Below, piece by piece: positions 63,538-64,000 of a DNA stretch of 64,000 nucleotides. The notes beneath the pieces were generated by a model. That model did not search any database and was not told the origin of the DNA. It saw only the letters and a list, made by a program, of their open reading frames with translations. The DNA is from Roseovarius aestuariivivens (lineage in GTDB: Bacteria > Pseudomonadota > Alphaproteobacteria > Rhodobacterales > Rhodobacteraceae). The stretch is from assembly GCF_004761875.1 (NCBI RefSeq), contig NZ_SJEY01000009.1, positions 1 through 64,000 of the forward strand. The letters run 5' to 3'. The stretch's first letter is position 1; each line of letters starts with the position of its first letter. The position numbers and the translations under genes were made by a program.

Positions 63538-63863
63538 GCGAACTCTCTCCAGCTCCAGCCCGGCACCTTGGCCGAGATCCTGTCCCTGATGTCTTTCGGC
63601 GGCTCGGTGGTCTGGGCCGAATAGGTGCCATAAACCTCGAGCGTCACGGTGTTGCGCGCGGCGATGAACCACTTGCCGCAGCCATAGACGTGCCGCCAGC
63701 GCTCCAGATGCACGCCCTTGGGGTTTTCCTTGGCGAAGAGATAGTCGTGGAATTCGTTATCCGACGAACCCGGACCGAACCGCTTCAGATGCGCTTCGCC
63801 GCCCTGGTGGAATTCTGTTTCTTCGCCCGTCACGCCGCAGCAGGGGCAGGTCAGGATCAGCAT
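63534..63863 (-). CDS. soxD: Sarcosine oxidase delta subunit
   Basis: A 109-residue small subunit with a zinc site: CPCCG near the N-terminus and YGCGKWF in the middle; it ends VPGWSWREFA. AAGGGTGC precedes the ATG at 63863. A longer in-frame start upstream is not needed. In other genomes soxB precedes soxD. Confidence 0.95.
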   Translation of the reverse strand: MLILTCPCCGVTGEETEFHQGGEAHLKRFGPGSSDNEFHDYLFAKENPKGVHLERWRHVYGCGKWFIAARNTVTLEVYGTYSAQTTEPPKDIRDRISAKVPGWSWREFA

Positions 63864-64000
63864 GGTGCGCACCCTTGGTTGAATATCAAATCTCCAAAGC
63901 CCCAAACCACTGTCCCGTAAAGTACAGCAGTAGCTTGCGAGGCGCTCACTCTTTGAGCTTTCTTAGCGTCATTTGCGAAGTCCGTAATGGCCTCGTGGTA
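63857..64000 (-). CDS. Partial gene upstream of soxD (C-terminal 47 residues)
   Basis: The frame is open from the window edge and stops at 63857, overlapping the soxD start by a few bases. The visible C-terminus includes a hydrophobic segment (TAVLYGTVVWGFGDLIF) and does not resemble the SoxB C-terminus. It could be the end of a small membrane protein lying between soxB and soxD. Without the start this is tentative. Confidence 0.4.
   Translation of the reverse strand, partial: YHEAITDFANDAKKAQRVSASQATAVLYGTVVWGFGDLIFNQGCAPC

Overview
The window reads as chromosomal DNA of an alphaproteobacterium of the order Rhodobacterales (Roseobacter-like). Supporting signs are the VPLPA-type C-terminal sorting signals, the heterotetrameric sarcosine oxidase genes, glnB-glnA, a fused SecD-SecF, the ccm cytochrome c genes, the YfgM/BamB/Der neighbourhood and the high-GC codon use. 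No 16S gene is present, so the genus cannot be named.

Bases 1 to about 18,090 form a gene-poor accessory region ending at an intact tRNA-Leu(TAG). It holds a degenerate tRNA-Arg-like fragment, two insertion sequences (an IS3-family element with a GGGAAAC frameshift site, and an IS1380-family element), an MFS gene truncated at the IS3 end, and a MacA/MacB-like efflux operon. It also holds an arginine-deiminase-fold enzyme paired with a small arginine-rich secreted protein, a GNAT acetyltransferase, a two-gene unit of unknown function of a type carried by mobile elements, and three VPLPA-CTERM surface proteins, one frameshifted. Beside the tRNA lie remnants of mobile-element genes. Long non-coding stretches contain two mosaic repeat families, each present twice.

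Bases 18,330 to 32,000 are mostly core: a Hint-domain protein, the NAD(P)HX repair enzyme, divergent glnB-glnA (nitrogen sensing and assimilation), two architecturally similar membrane-anchored proteins flanking a lytic transglycosylase, a heme-dependent oxidative N-demethylase-type protein, an ATP-grasp protein, a DUF6314 protein, purB, an isolated fliG and a lone ABC ATPase.

Bases 32,000 to 38,200 are an envelope-biogenesis block on the minus strand: ccmA-B-C-D-G (haem export and delivery for c-type cytochromes), an Mth938-like protein, secDF and yajC. Divergent serS follows across an intergenic region carrying a 22-bp tandem repeat. Bases 39,700 to 46,600 hold an EF-hand protein, a TspO-like protein, a calcium-binding RTX protein of different base composition, and the der, bamB-like and yfgM-like genes.

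Bases 46,787 to 51,867 encode a two-gene RND efflux pump with an unusual extra membrane segment and a palindromic operator-like site upstream. After it come an RmlC-like cupin, a glycosyltransferase, an Atm1-type ABC exporter, a LysM protein, a LOG-family nucleotide phosphoribohydrolase, a RarD/EamA transporter, a host-attachment protein and Fe/Mn superoxide dismutase. The right end carries soxG, soxA and soxD of sarcosine oxidase, all on the minus strand. The expected soxB is not directly upstream of soxD inside the window.
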